Below are positions 23,031 through 34,297 of a stretch of 64,000 nt of DNA, piece after piece. The notes under the pieces are model-generated. The model saw nothing but the letters and a program-made list of their open reading frames with translations, did not search any database and was not told the DNA's origin. The DNA comes from Paramyrothecium sp. XJ0827. Lineage: Eukaryota; Ascomycota; Sordariomycetes; Hypocreales; Stachybotryaceae. The DNA lies in assembly GCA_020881915.1 (NCBI GenBank), contig JAJFPB010000001.1, positions 5,518,001-5,582,000 of the forward strand, given 5' to 3'. The number at the start of each line of letters is the position of its first letter. Positions within the stretch are counted from its first letter, which is position 1. The translations under genes were made by a program, and so were the position numbers.

Positions 23031-26000
23031 ACCTAGAGCTGGACGGAGACTGTGGCTAGATGTAAAATATGCAAACCGACGGGCTACGTTCCCAAGAAGA
23101 GCAGAGGGGGAACAGCGATAAAGAGGAGGGGTTGCTGTATTAACCGGGCGTTGCAAAACGGGCATACAATGTGACGGGACGACGGGGGAAAGGGGGCTGG
23201 AATTTTGCACATACTCCTACTCTTTGGCTTCGAGTGTATTTTTATTGGAATCACGGCGACGGTGTCAATGTACTTGTAGAGGAAGCAAGTTGATTAGCAT
23301 ATTAGGTCCTCATGGATGAACTGCGCACTTGTCGACAGAGATCAAGTTCTTTCCGGGCGGCACGAACTCTCCACGTAGATATCTCCTAACTAATCTACGG
23401 TTGAGTGTGCATATGCGCTTGGTTTGATCACCTCCAGGAAGCGATGCTTCGACGCGGCTGCTGGGAAAATATTGCCCTGTCAAGCATAGTCATCATTTTG
23501 GATGTCAAGCAAGGCGAGAGGCTCCTCTTGATTTTCAGTCAAGAGCAAGCATCCAAATGATGGCCTTGCTAAGTACCTGCCCTCTCAAATCCTTTTATGC
23601 CCCATTAGGTTGTCCTCACTCGTCATGGAAAGGCCGCGGTTCCATTTGGCACACTGTATTTGGCTGCTGCAGCTCGAAAACAGCCCGAGACCGGGTCCCT
23701 CAGCACGCAAATCCTGCCATGAAGATCAAATGACTGCGAATGGCTAGCGAGAAGGCATACAGCCGGTGGCAGTGGTCTCAAGCGTCAGAACCGAATCTGC
23801 TGACAACACAAGCAATCGTTGGAACAGGGCAGTCCGCACGACTTGACGACATAGCCAAGGCTTTCTCACGCACAAGCAATAACGATAAGTAAATCACAAT
23901 TGCAGCCTCACCTTTGTTTTCCAAGGCTTGCTTTGCTGGTTGGCGTTGGCGTTGCTGCACTCATGCCCGACTCCTCATGCGCCGCTCCGATTAGAGCAAG
24001 TGGGTTGATGGGTCCATTGATGTGGCATTGGTGGAGGTTCATAGCGCTGGATTGGGCAGTATATGGGGCGGAAGGCGTTCGCAGGACAATGACTTGCTGG
24101 AATTACCCCAACTATTTCCCGTGGTCGTGTTTTCTCCCACATCCGTTGGAGAGAAGTGACGTGGGGAGCGTGGGTTGTCACTTGTTTTGGGCAACTGACT
24201 GCTGGCCCATGCGTGACGGCACCTGCAGGTGATGGTGGCTCAGGCAGGGTGACGGGGACGTTCATGAAATCCAGTGGTCTGTCTCACGCTCAGAAGTCAT
24301 TGACGATACAATCCACCAAGGGCAAAGCTTCCTTCCTTCTGTCACAAGAAGCAGCATTCCTATAGGACATGAGACTGCACCGTCATCGTGTCCATACATC
24401 AAACAGCTGCCGTGTTGACCGTTGCTTGGAAGGAAAAAGCCGGAGTCATGCCGTATGCTCACCTTCGATGCCTAATAAGCATGTCAGGCAGTGTAGGTAG
24501 GCGGAATGCGGCACGATTTCATCGGCGAAAATGGTGCTGCGTGAGAATAACGCCAACAAACCCGCTTCAACCGTAGTCAGGGTCTGGTAGGCTCCTTTCG
24601 GACGTTTATTAATGGGGTTGCTTATTGCTTGCTTGAACCAGGGTTAGCGGGCGCAGATATCGTATGCGCTGCATCAAAACCACAGTCAGCCTCTATTGGG
24701 AATGTGCCAGTAAGGAACCGGAAAGTAGTAAGATGAGGTTGAATCTGCAGCGACCTGTGCGCAGGGGATGCTTGATGGCCTCCTTACCTGCAAGGTGCCT
24801 ATGCGGGAGCATTGGGCATCAGCAAAATAGACCATGGCCGGTCCTGGTAGTGCGGAGGGGTCGACCAGCTTCGATGCCTTGGTCTCGATCTAGACGAAAC
24901 GTATGGCTATGCAAGATGATCGAGAAAGCCATTGTTCCTGGCCAATGGCCGGAAGTCAGGTAGCTAGGGTAAGGCAGGCAGGCAGACAAGCAAGCCCAGG
25001 CTAATGGGTTTGTATGATGTCTACGTCCGAGCGGGTGGGATGGACAACTCATCCTCGAGGGCCCTGCACTGGCGTCATGCTGAGGGCTTTGTCGTGGCTG
25101 CGTTAGCAATTGGCGACTTACATCCCACCATGTGCAGGCAGGGCTGGTGGTTGATCCACATGGCTTCCCGTCCCCACGCCTTACCGTACCTGGCCTGGGC
25201 GGTGCGTTCGTAGCCGCTGCAGTCCATTGAGCTGGCGGGTCCGAGCCAAGCCCACTTCCGGTTTGGCTTTATTTGAGGCTGCAATTGCAACGCAGCCCGG
25301 GGGCCACCGCTTGATAGCACCTCTGCGGGATACGTAAGCGCGTGCGGTCGAACAGGGGCAGATGAACTATCTTAGACCATTGGCGATATGCCGGCGTCAG
25401 GCCGCTCGAAGCAGGTAGGCCATGGCCGGCCATTTTTCGAAGGGGGCCGGGTCGAGCCATGGCGTGGCAGGGCGAGAAGCAGGAAAGTACCGCGCGCGCA
25501 GGAACTGGCGGTAAGCAAGGGGATCCATTGGACTAGGAAGGATCAACCGAATTGGATGCGAACAAGCTCTGCGTGGAATGGCAATGACATGATGACAGGG
25601 ACCCTCCATCCCCACTGCACGATAATAAGGGGGATTGGAGTGCGGTTACGGTTACGGTTTGGGTCCAGGTTCTGGAGATGGGGCCAGTGAGCGTGCGATT
25701 CGGGTTCCCCCCAACCTGCCTGTATAAGCCTCGACGTGCCTGCCCAATCGATATAAGGTACAGGTACAGGTACAGGCACAGGCACAGGAAGACTAAGGCA
25801 CGGAAGGTAAGGTAAGGTAAAGTAAGGTAGCATAGCCCAACCACCGCTGACAAGTACACCAAGTCAGGGTCTCTCGCTCCTTCTCCTTCTAACTCCCTCC
25901 CTACCTTACCTCTGAATTCACGATTCTTCCCGATTTTGCATTTCTTGCAAGTAACTCGGTCCTTATCCAAGCACCTTTCTTCTTCCTTTCTCCTTTGCCT

Positions 26001-26727
26001 CTCCTTTTCCCCTCCTCCTGCTTCTCCCCTGACACCAGGGCTCAGCATATCTGGATTGGTTCTGCTTCAATCCCCCCTCTCCTCTCTCGAGAACGTATCC
26101 TAAAGCTTCGAAACTTCTTCCCGATAACGTTACATTCAAGCGCCTCCTTGCGCTCAGTGAATTAAATTACATCTTGTCTAGGCGTGGGCGGCCCGTCTCC
26201 AACGGCGACCCGCCCGCTAGGACCAGGGCATCAGCGCCAACCACCCCGGATCGCCGTACCTAAAAATTGCATACCTAGGACCTTGTGTTCTCCGTTACCG
26301 CCGCAATCACAGCCCTATCGAGTCACCAAGCATTTACGGACCCGGGGAGCTGCCAATCTGTAAACCTCGTAAGGTTCTGCCCGGAAACGGGCCTGGTGGG
26401 CTTCTCCATAGCGCTGCGCCTCTCGCGATAAATAGCTTCAACTCACCGACAAACAAGGAGAAGCCTCCACCGTGGGGTTTTCTGGGCCCCCCTGCTTTGA
26501 CTGATCCAGGACTGGGAACTGGATTGCCTCAGGTGGCTTGACGAGTCAATTACTCCATCACCGCCTGGCCCTCTATTTTCTTCCCCGCCAGCGTCAACCA
26601 TTCTTTGGAACTGTTTCAATGCATAGTTCGAGATATATTGGACAGCGCGTACTTGGCTAGAGAACGCGGAAACACCAAAGTTGGGGACGCGACACCAACG
26701 CCGAGCTTATCACAGCACATCTTCATT
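23031..26727. other. 3.7 kb intergenic region before the kinase-like gene
   Basis: No protein-like frame or RNA gene is seen. From about 25757 there is a GGTACA/GGCACA minisatellite and then a GGTAA run. The stretch from about 25868 to 26100 is strongly pyrimidine-rich on the plus strand, which in filamentous fungi often marks a core promoter or transcription start zone, here serving the gene at 26728. The leader would then be several hundred bases long. Confidence 0.55.
25757..25830. repeat. GGTACA/GGCACA minisatellite and GGTAA tandem run
   Basis: About five 6-base units (GGTACA changing to GGCACA) span 25757-25788, followed by GGTAAGGTAAGGTAA and AGTAAGGTAG at 25806-25830. The second part is the densest example of the GGTAAG word that recurs through the gaps. 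It lies just upstream of a pyrimidine-rich putative promoter. Confidence 0.75.
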
Positions 26728-29591
26728 ATGGCCCAACCAGAGCAGCAGCCGCTACCAGCACCAGTTTCACCACCTTCGAAGTCGGGCTTCCTCCGCAAAC
26801 TGTTTGGTCGTGGACACGACAGCCATCCATCGACGCCCTCGGAGCCTCAAAGAGACCAGGGCAATGATATAGATTATGCGACCAAACCTAGCTCTTCAAA
26901 TCGCCCGTCCAGGAGGGTTGTGGCCTACCTGCCACGTGCGCAGACCTTCAAGCGGCAGCAGTCGGAGCAGAGGGTGCACTTAGCTCCAGTTGAGCCCAAT
27001 CCACAAGAACGCAGAACCGTGTCAGTAGATAGGCGTTCTCGCGACCCGCGTAGACGGACTGTTTCTCGAATTCATGGAAATCCCCGAGTTAGTGCCCCTG
27101 GGTTCATCAACACCTCTCACCAAGACAATGCAGTACACAATGGAGCTGTGCGAAATAGGGAGGGCATTGAGGACCTGCAAGAGGTCGAAGGCGAAACCAA
27201 TGCCGACCACTTATCGACTACGGAAGGAGACGAAATTATCGATGAATATCCCTTGCAAGAATCCTTGTCTGTTGCCGATGCCCGCTCAATAACAACATCA
27301 CAATACGAAGCGCTCCTTCACGATGAGCTTGAATACACCTGGATCCTGAATCTTAGCATGCATTTCAGGGACAAGTCAAAACGAGAAAAGTTTTTCGTAA
27401 CGTATCGGGAGAGTGAACATGTGTGGCGGCGAGTGACCGTTTCACTCGACTACCGGAACGCAGCTCCCAACTCTCTCGAAATGGACCTTGTCCATACCGA
27501 GTTCCAGAGGGAGAAGAGTGCCAAGATTTACGAGGCCATTCGAGAAAGCCTCCCAGAGATACAATTCTACGACACCGTCACAAACCTCAAGCTGCAAACC
27601 ACAGACGGGAGGCTACACGTCCATGTTGTTGAGGACGGAAACGTGAGAATTTGCTGTGTTGTGGATAATTCAAGGGTTTCTGGGCTAACGAATTCTAGGA
27701 AATAATCTCGTATCCTCCGGTGAATCAGATTAGTTACCTGGGCTGTCGACGTATCAGGGAACGAGACATCAATTTTGAGGCTCATATGTCTGGATTCGTC
27801 TACAGGGTTAATGTAGACGGCAAAGTTCTCATCAAGAAGGAAATCCCGAGCCCAGAAACCATCGATGAGTTCTTATACGAGGTCAATGCTCTCTATAGCC
27901 TGCGTTTCTCAGACCACGTCGTCAGGTTCTATGGTGTTGTCGTTGACGACGAAGACGAGCGAGTCAAGGGATTGCTCATTAGTTATGCGGAGCAGGGCGC
28001 GCTTGTCGACATCATTTACGACCACTGCAAAGAAGGCGGCCACGGTCTTCCATGGGCCATCAGAGAGCGATGGGCCCGTCAAATAATCCAGGGTTTGGCC
28101 GATATTCACGAGTCGGGCTTCGTGCAGGGTGACTTTACGCTTTCCAACATCGTTATTGATGCAGCTGGCAACGCCAAGATAATTGACATCAACAGGAGGG
28201 GATGCCCTGTTGGATGGGAACCACCGGAGGCAGCGCCACTCATAGAGTCTAATCAACGCATCGCCATGTACATCGGCGTCAAATCCGATTTATTCCAGCT
28301 AGGAATGGTGCTGTGGGGCCTCGCTATGGAAGAGGACGAGCCAGATCTACAAGGCCGACCATTAATCCTCGGACCTGAAGTCGGAGTCCCCGACTGGTTT
28401 CGGCAGATGACGGAAATCTGTCTAAGCTACGATCCCAGGATGCGGCTTCAAGCATCATCGCTGGTCCAAAGATTTCCACCAATCGTTGAGGGCAAGACTA
28501 AACATGATTCGAAGTTAGACAATGCGGCTATCTCAGTTGACGATGGTTATACGTTACGCAACTACCTCGTGGAGGAATACCATGGCGATGGTCATCCTCA
28601 TGTCAAGACCGTCGAGCCACCTGGCGAATGGCCCTACTTGCATCGGAGATATGCTAGCCCTTCGCCATATCAACCCTACTATCACACACGCGGTCGGTCA
28701 CCACCAAGTCCCTTACCAAGTAATATTGGCGGTCAAGAGGACCGAGATTATCATGGGAGGACAACGTGGGCTGCCAATATCAACATAGCCCCATCATACA
28801 GCGACGTTGGTGTCGATGAATTGCCGCCATACGGGGCTTCACAGGAACCAACTCCCACTCGTACGAGTGATCAAGTGCCACCGTCTCTCTCTGACATTTC
28901 AGACAGGCAGCTTCCCATAGACTTGCAGAAAGCAAAAGATGTCGTTGAAGCAAGTGGAACAGATGCCTTGGACATAGAAACACCGAGGGTTGGAGCAAGT
29001 CCCCACGGTGCCGAGCTCACGGGAGTTGGGTCTGAAGGTGCCAGTACAGAGGAGACAGTCGCGCACAATCCCAGTAATACTCAGCCGCCAGTACCAGACG
29101 ACGATATAATACAGCCAGAGAACGGGGCTCATGAATTGGCAGAAACGGAGGATGTCACCAGCGCAGAATACTTGGAGGGAGGACCGGACTTAGCCGCTGT
29201 CACTCAGTTCATTGCTGAAGCCAAGAAAGAAGATATACAGGTGGAAGATGTTGTGGAGCAAGCGAGCGGGTTCTACATTTCAGGAAACACGGAACTGGAA
29301 GAGGACAAAAGAGGAACCGCCAAGGGTATTACAGAGATTGCAGACGAAGTAGCGAGTCCTAAAGGGGACACATCTGTCTCGAACATAACAGACACAATTG
29401 AGTTGCCGGCAGAGCACACTCATGGCACGAGTATACCTCGAACGGTGGATATCCCAGAAACACTGAAGGGTGTAGGGGCTGGGCATGAGGACATTACGCC
29501 GGGGGCGGACATTTACGACGGAGAGTTTACGGTTGAGACGAAGGCCCACGCACCATCGACCCTCCCGAACACGACAGAAACCAGCACTTGA
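26728..29591 (+). CDS. Atypical fungal protein kinase-like protein
   Basis: Two exons, 26728-27642 and 27699-29591 (56-bp intron, GTGAGA..CTAG, CTAAC branch), joined as VEDGN|EIISYPPVNQ, give 935 residues. The start is MAQPEQQPLPAP; the open frame upstream has only TTG. Residues 1-235 are disordered and basic. Residues about 235-310 form a compact domain (ELEYTWILNLSMHFRD, FFVTYRES, VSLDYRNAA). The kinase-like domain runs about 313-570. It has a degenerate glycine loop, a VLIKKE lysine (Lys351), GDFTLSN in the catalytic loop (Asp450, Asn455; HRD reads QGD), DIN in place of DFG (Asp468), a GWEPPE segment in the APE position and KSDLFQLGMVLWGLA (Asp502). The Lys, catalytic Asp, Asn and metal Asp all survive, so activity is possible. 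Residues about 575-935 are acidic and Thr/Glu-rich. Substrate and pathway are unknown; I infer a fungus-restricted family. Confidence 0.85.
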
Positions 29592-30026
29592 TGGTATTGT
29601 TTTTCATATTGTCTCATGATACTTCGATTACGAAGCGGTGTCTGCATGGTCATGGGATTTTCTATTTCATTATTTTCGCAAACTGTATATTACGCAAGGA
29701 TTATCATTATCCGGGTACAGGGTTGGGACGTTTCTTCGGAGGAGCATACGTGGCAGGCATAAGTTGGAGTCAATAAGAAAATCATGTATGAGCGACGAAT
29801 CACAGTACAGCTGGATGTTACTATCTCATACAGTAATCTCACTCACGCCACCCATCACAACTATCGCGTTGCCCCCATAGCAAGGCTCCGCCGAGAGGCA
29901 TCGTAAACAAGCCGAGATTTCAACCTCTGATTCGTTCTAGTGATTGCCGAATCTATATAACTCCATAACGCCAATGCAAAAATCCAATGCAAAAAATCCA
30001 ATTAGCAATCATACATATGGAAGCCC
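29592..30026. other. Convergent 3' gap between kinase-like and sulfatase-like genes
   Basis: A 435-base gap between facing stop codons. No gene or repeat is recognised; it should hold both 3' UTRs. Confidence 0.6.
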
Positions 30027-32669
30027 CTAGTGTTTCGGAGCATAAAGTCCATATCGCCACCGCTTGCTGTTCTCCTCAACCCACCATCGAGTCCGGAAAG
30101 CGGCCTCCTCCACCCACTGAGCCATCTCGATGCCATGCTTGTCCTTCACCCTCTTCACGAATCGTTTGAAGCTGAATCCTTGCACAGAGTCCTGCTCCAA
30201 CCGATCCTCTTCGGTGTTGGTGAACCGCCACTCGACGTGATCGACGACAGGGACGACCAGGTACCGTTCCGGCCAGCGAGCGTCGCGGACGGCGATCATG
30301 GACCGGCCGGGGTTCACAACCGTGTACTGCCAGTTGGCGGTCACATCGTTGGAAGTTTTGGTGGGTCGCACTAGCGATTGCCCCTCGTAGTTTCGCACAA
30401 GGTCGGCTGCTACTCGACGGCTAGCGGAATCCAGGGAACTCGTCTCGAGGAGCAAATCGAGGATGGTGGGAAGAATCTGGTTCGAGGACACGGGGTCGTC
30501 GACGTCAATGACCGGTAATTTGGGATGCGACAGGACCAGGGGAACATGGTTGTTCGCGTAGCTCGGGTTATAATACGTGGAGACAACGCCATTCTCGGGC
30601 ATGGAAAGACCATGGTCTCCGACAAAGACGACCAGGGTCTCGTTGGCAACACCTTGCTCATCAAGCACGTTTAGTATTTTGCTTATCCATTTGTTATCGT
30701 AACCTTCGGCATTGACGTAACGAGAGAGGTCGTCAAGGCCGCTGGCCACTGGCACGTACTCCTCGCTGCTTGGCATGCCGAAAGGATGGTGACTCGTGCT
30801 CGTCAAATGCGTAAGGAAAACACGCTCATCGTTATCTTTCGCCGAGATGAAAGCATCACGAATGTAGTCCTCCAGAGGGTCCTCCTCGAATCCGAAGTAG
30901 TTGACATCAGGTAGGGTGACAGGGCCATGCCGAGCCTCGCTGGACATGAGATATTCCTTGCCGATTGTGTTATTGTGAGGGAAGCCGACGGTCCCAAGGA
31001 GCTTCTCGGTATTATCGTAGTCAATTATGGCGGTCATGTAGTAGTACGACTGCCATTTGGCGTGTGCATATGGATCTGAGTCGTTTACATGAGAACGGTC
31101 GACAGTATTCATCGCGTCGAAGATCTGAGGCAAGCAAGGTTGGTAGATGTGGTGCGAGTATTCTGTGTTGAAATCCTCGAGCATTGGAGCGAGTCCACAC
31201 AAAGTACCAACCAAACTCTTGAGGGTGTAGGTTGCCGTTGACTGGGCATTGGTGAATCGGATTCCGCCGCGCTTCGGCATGGATTCCTCGTCGTGTTCAA
31301 AACCGTCGTCGTAATCTCCGGTAATATAGTTGGCGGTTGGCGTGAGGTTGGCAAGCTTCTTTTGGGCTTTCTTGGGAAGCTTATTGTTTGGGAAGCTCTG
31401 TTCCAAGGCACCCCATACCACACCATCCTTTTTGATAGGGAACATGTCGTTTCTGGTGCTCTCAAGGAAGATGAGCATCACATGTCGGATAGGAACATCT
31501 CGCAGCGCGTCTTGTATTGAGGACAAGACTGGCTCGTCGAGGTTGGAGATTTTCATGGGGTCAGCGGATGCATTGTAATGGGGCTCGTGTGAGAGCCAAT
31601 CCCCAAAGCCACTGGGTGCCGTCTCGTAGGTCAGCCAGTCTACGGGGCTCGGTGGAGTCAGAGCGGTTTTCTTGTCCCACGAACCGGCAATACCGAACGT
31701 AAAGACAGGCTTCATCCTCTGTAGGGAAGGCGGCGAGGATGAAAAGTCGACGAAGGGCAAAACAGCGGTTGTCCACGAAAGGTAAATGAGTGTGCCGTCG
31801 CTTGGTCGCATACTGACCAAAATGATGAGAGCTAGAACAGCCGCGGAAACTCCCAGAGAAAGTATGGTATCGACAAGCAACTTTAGTATCCGGTAACTAA
31901 TCGGGATGCGTAGGCGGAGAACAATGAGGTGAAGCAGCAGGAGGTGTAGGGGCTTTTGTTCCTTGACAACTTCCTCAGAAGAACCACCCTTTTCGGAGCT
32001 CACGTCGTCGTCGTCGTCGTCTAAATCGTGTTTCATGGGGGTCTCCTCGTCAAGCTGAGGCAGCTCTGAGTATCTCGCACGGAGTAGCTTGAGTTTTTGT
32101 GGTATGTGCCATGCCAATGTGAAGAAGCCGTAGATAATATCTACCGCATAACCAAAGACTGCATAGCAAATACTTTGTAAGAGCCAGCTGAGCGACAAGA
32201 GCACAGTCAGGACGATCATAAATGTGACTAGGCCCGACAGGATGAGGCCCCGAGAGGAGGCGTCGCCAGCAAGGGCCAGATCCCTCCAGCGGAGCTCCGC
32301 CCCTGCAACAAAGTAGAAGGTGATAGCAATGAGACTGATGGCCATGTTGAACAAGATGAAAATGGCCGACAAAACATAAAGAAGATATCTTGCCTTACTC
32401 ATGAGGGCCGCCGTTCTGTGATCGAGGAGGAATCGGATGAGAATAATGAGAGCAACGTCCTGAGCGAAGAAAGAATAACCCCATCGGTGTAGCGTTTTAG
32501 CCGCCATGGCGGAAGAATGAGCAGAGATGTGCACAAATTTTGAGCTTAGGATCAGGAAAGCCGCGAAGGTGAAGAAAACCTGCTGGTTGGCAACGCGTGA
32601 GCCGAGACCAAGAGCCCAGCGCCAGCGATGCGCCGGCCTTGCGCTGGGCGCGGCAGGCTGTTGGGCCAT
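30027..32669 (-). CDS. Polytopic membrane sulfatase/LTA-synthase-like protein
   Basis: Single-exon gene, 880 residues, start MAQQPAAPSARPAHRW. The N-terminal half carries about six hydrophobic segments (for example VFFTFAAFLILSSKFVHI, YLLYVLSAIFILFNMAIS, LILSGLVTFMIVLTVLLS, AVLALIILVSM), with a cytosolic-type acidic linker including six Asp in a row (about 215-220). The C-terminal half is an alkaline-phosphatase-superfamily domain of the sulfatase/LTA-synthase type: LIFLESTRNDMFPI (Glu403), TATYTLKSLVGTLCGLAP as the likely nucleophile region, LTSTSHHPFG, and FVGDHGLSMPENG with metal ligands Asp685 and His686. Bacterial relatives transfer phosphoglycerol; fungal members are poorly characterised and may modify glycolipids or GPI-like glycans. 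The fold is clear; the substrate is not. NxS/T sites such as NLT and NET fit a lumenal catalytic domain. Confidence 0.88.
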   Translation of the reverse strand: MAQQPAAPSARPAHRWRWALGLGSRVANQQVFFTFAAFLILSSKFVHISAHSSAMAAKTLHRWGYSFFAQDVALIILIRFLLDHRTAALMSKARYLLYVLSAIFILFNMAISLIAITFYFVAGAELRWRDLALAGDASSRGLILSGLVTFMIVLTVLLSLSWLLQSICYAVFGYAVDIIYGFFTLAWHIPQKLKLLRARYSELPQLDEETPMKHDLDDDDDDVSSEKGGSSEEVVKEQKPLHLLLLHLIVLRLRIPISYRILKLLVDTILSLGVSAAVLALIILVSMRPSDGTLIYLSWTTAVLPFVDFSSSPPSLQRMKPVFTFGIAGSWDKKTALTPPSPVDWLTYETAPSGFGDWLSHEPHYNASADPMKISNLDEPVLSSIQDALRDVPIRHVMLIFLESTRNDMFPIKKDGVVWGALEQSFPNNKLPKKAQKKLANLTPTANYITGDYDDGFEHDEESMPKRGGIRFTNAQSTATYTLKSLVGTLCGLAPMLEDFNTEYSHHIYQPCLPQIFDAMNTVDRSHVNDSDPYAHAKWQSYYYMTAIIDYDNTEKLLGTVGFPHNNTIGKEYLMSSEARHGPVTLPDVNYFGFEEDPLEDYIRDAFISAKDNDERVFLTHLTSTSHHPFGMPSSEEYVPVASGLDDLSRYVNAEGYDNKWISKILNVLDEQGVANETLVVFVGDHGLSMPENGVVSTYYNPSYANNHVPLVLSHPKLPVIDVDDPVSSNQILPTILDLLLETSSLDSASRRVAADLVRNYEGQSLVRPTKTSNDVTANWQYTVVNPGRSMIAVRDARWPERYLVVPVVDHVEWRFTNTEEDRLEQDSVQGFSFKRFVKRVKDKHGIEMAQWVEEAAFRTRWWVEENSKRWRYGLYAPKH
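31998..32018. repeat. GTC/GAC triplet run in the sulfatase-like gene
   Basis: A short trinucleotide tract on the plus strand (complement of GAC/GAT) encodes six consecutive Asp residues in the linker between membrane segments. The in-frame triplet length means copy changes would alter only the Asp number. Confidence 0.7.
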
Positions 32670-34155
32670 TGTGGATGTTGAAGTTAAGACCGGACTTTCG
32701 AATGTTGAGCAAGACGTGCGCTCCCGGCGTTGAGGCCCGCGTGGATTTCAAGAGAAGGAGGAAAAGAAGTAGTAGGAGGAAGAGGAGTGTGAGTAGGCAG
32801 AGGCTCGTTTCGGTGCGGTTGATGGAGTGTCGAGTTGAAGTTATACCAAGAAGATTTTTGAGAGTACGTCAGGAGGCCCAGATGGCCGGGGGACGGAAAA
32901 GATGCGAGAAACGAAACCAACAAGCTCATAGGTTGGAAACCCGAGGTGTTGCATGGCCTAGGGCGCAACGACGGGAGCATGAAGTTTGGTGTCAAAGCCC
33001 GCGCGGCCACGCAGTTTCTTTCTCAAGCATCAACCAGCAACCAAACCAACATGGTTCACAGGAAACAGAACGGGGGCGGAACGTCGAATTCAGAAGCGAA
33101 GCTACGAAGCAGCGCATGGGGAAAGGGGATTATAACGGTTTTGAGCTGCGCAGCGCTCCACTGCACTCCACTCGCCCCCCGCAAAGTGGTAGCAACCATT
33201 TCCGTTTGGTGTGTCTGCTATAATTGTAAAGCCCCTTTGAAGGCGCAGGGCCTCGGCCAGATTCAGCTGCGTACAGAAACGCATGGATCCAAGCTACTGT
33301 ACCCTAGCTGGTTGACACCTGGGATTGGAAATTGACGCGACGGCGGCTGTCGATGGCAATGCGGCATCTTCCCTCGTTTGGCTAGGCCTGAAATGTGCCC
33401 GTTGGGTGGGTTTGCCGTTCCACTTGGCTTCACTCGCCCGGCCTCCGGCCCATGTTCCTCTCGCTCTCTTGAGCTCATCCTGGATCGTGATCGTGTGTCA
33501 AGTCCGAAGTCACATCAAGACGATGGATGACTTGACGGGCAGCCCCCCCCTCGTTAGGATCAGTTGCCCTTCCCGGCGAACAAGGTGGCGAAGCAGGAAG
33601 CACAGCGCAGAGCGCATGGGACAATCCCTGCCATGTCAGATTTCCCCGTCGTCTCGAACCCTGAGCCAAGCAGAGACTAAGAGGCAATTGGGGCTCACGT
33701 GCCACCTTGCAATATTCGGCCAAGCACGACTTGAGCGACCAACCAACATCAACGCTGAGAGGGAACCCCACTTCCAGCTAAAATAAGTCGGCCGCACCCA
33801 TCGGCTAGGCCCTGAGCCAATGTTACCGTTACGGCATGGGATCTAAGGGATCTCCTGAAATTGGGGGGCCGAGTCTGGACGCTTCCGCCAATGATGCCAC
33901 TGTTCGTGTTGCCTGGCTTGCTCCACTACGCCCAGCTCCGCCAGCTCCGCCCGCCTCGCCCTGGCGCTAGTCATCGGACGTGAAGCTGAATTCAAGATGA
34001 CGGACGGGTTGGCAAAGGTGAAGTAATTCTTTGTTGGCTTCTTTTTTTTCTTTTTGTAAGACGGATGCGACAGAAGAAACGCCTGCACAGACCATGGGCA
34101 ACCAAGCACCATCATGCCTCAGATGATGCAGGTAAGACGTGCCATCTCGAAATAA

Positions 34156-34297
34156 TCCTTACCTAATGTACCTTACCTTGCGGACGTACGGTACGTAACG
34201 TACCCTTTGAATGGCCCCCTGTATAAACAGGTAAGGAGGTAAGGTAGACTACTGCTTACATCGGGATATTCTACCTGGCAAGGTGCCTTGCCCAGGT
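34156..34297. repeat. Cluster of TACCTTACC words, a GTAC palindrome and a hairpin
   Basis: The words TTACCTAATGTACCTTACCTT (about 34159-34179), GGTAAGGAGGTAAGGTAG (about 34231-34248) and a GTACGGTACGTAACGTAC near-palindrome (about 34186-34203) lie together. At 34273-34297 ACCTGGCAAGG and CCTTGCCCAGGT form a hairpin with a 2-base loop and one bulged base. It is the same motif family as at 4560 and 25801. Confidence 0.6.

Noticed and set aside
32597..33223. 208-codon plus frame upstream of the sulfatase-like gene
   Set aside because: It overlaps the start of the real minus gene, is basic low-complexity and begins at a non-ATG codon in the supplied frame.
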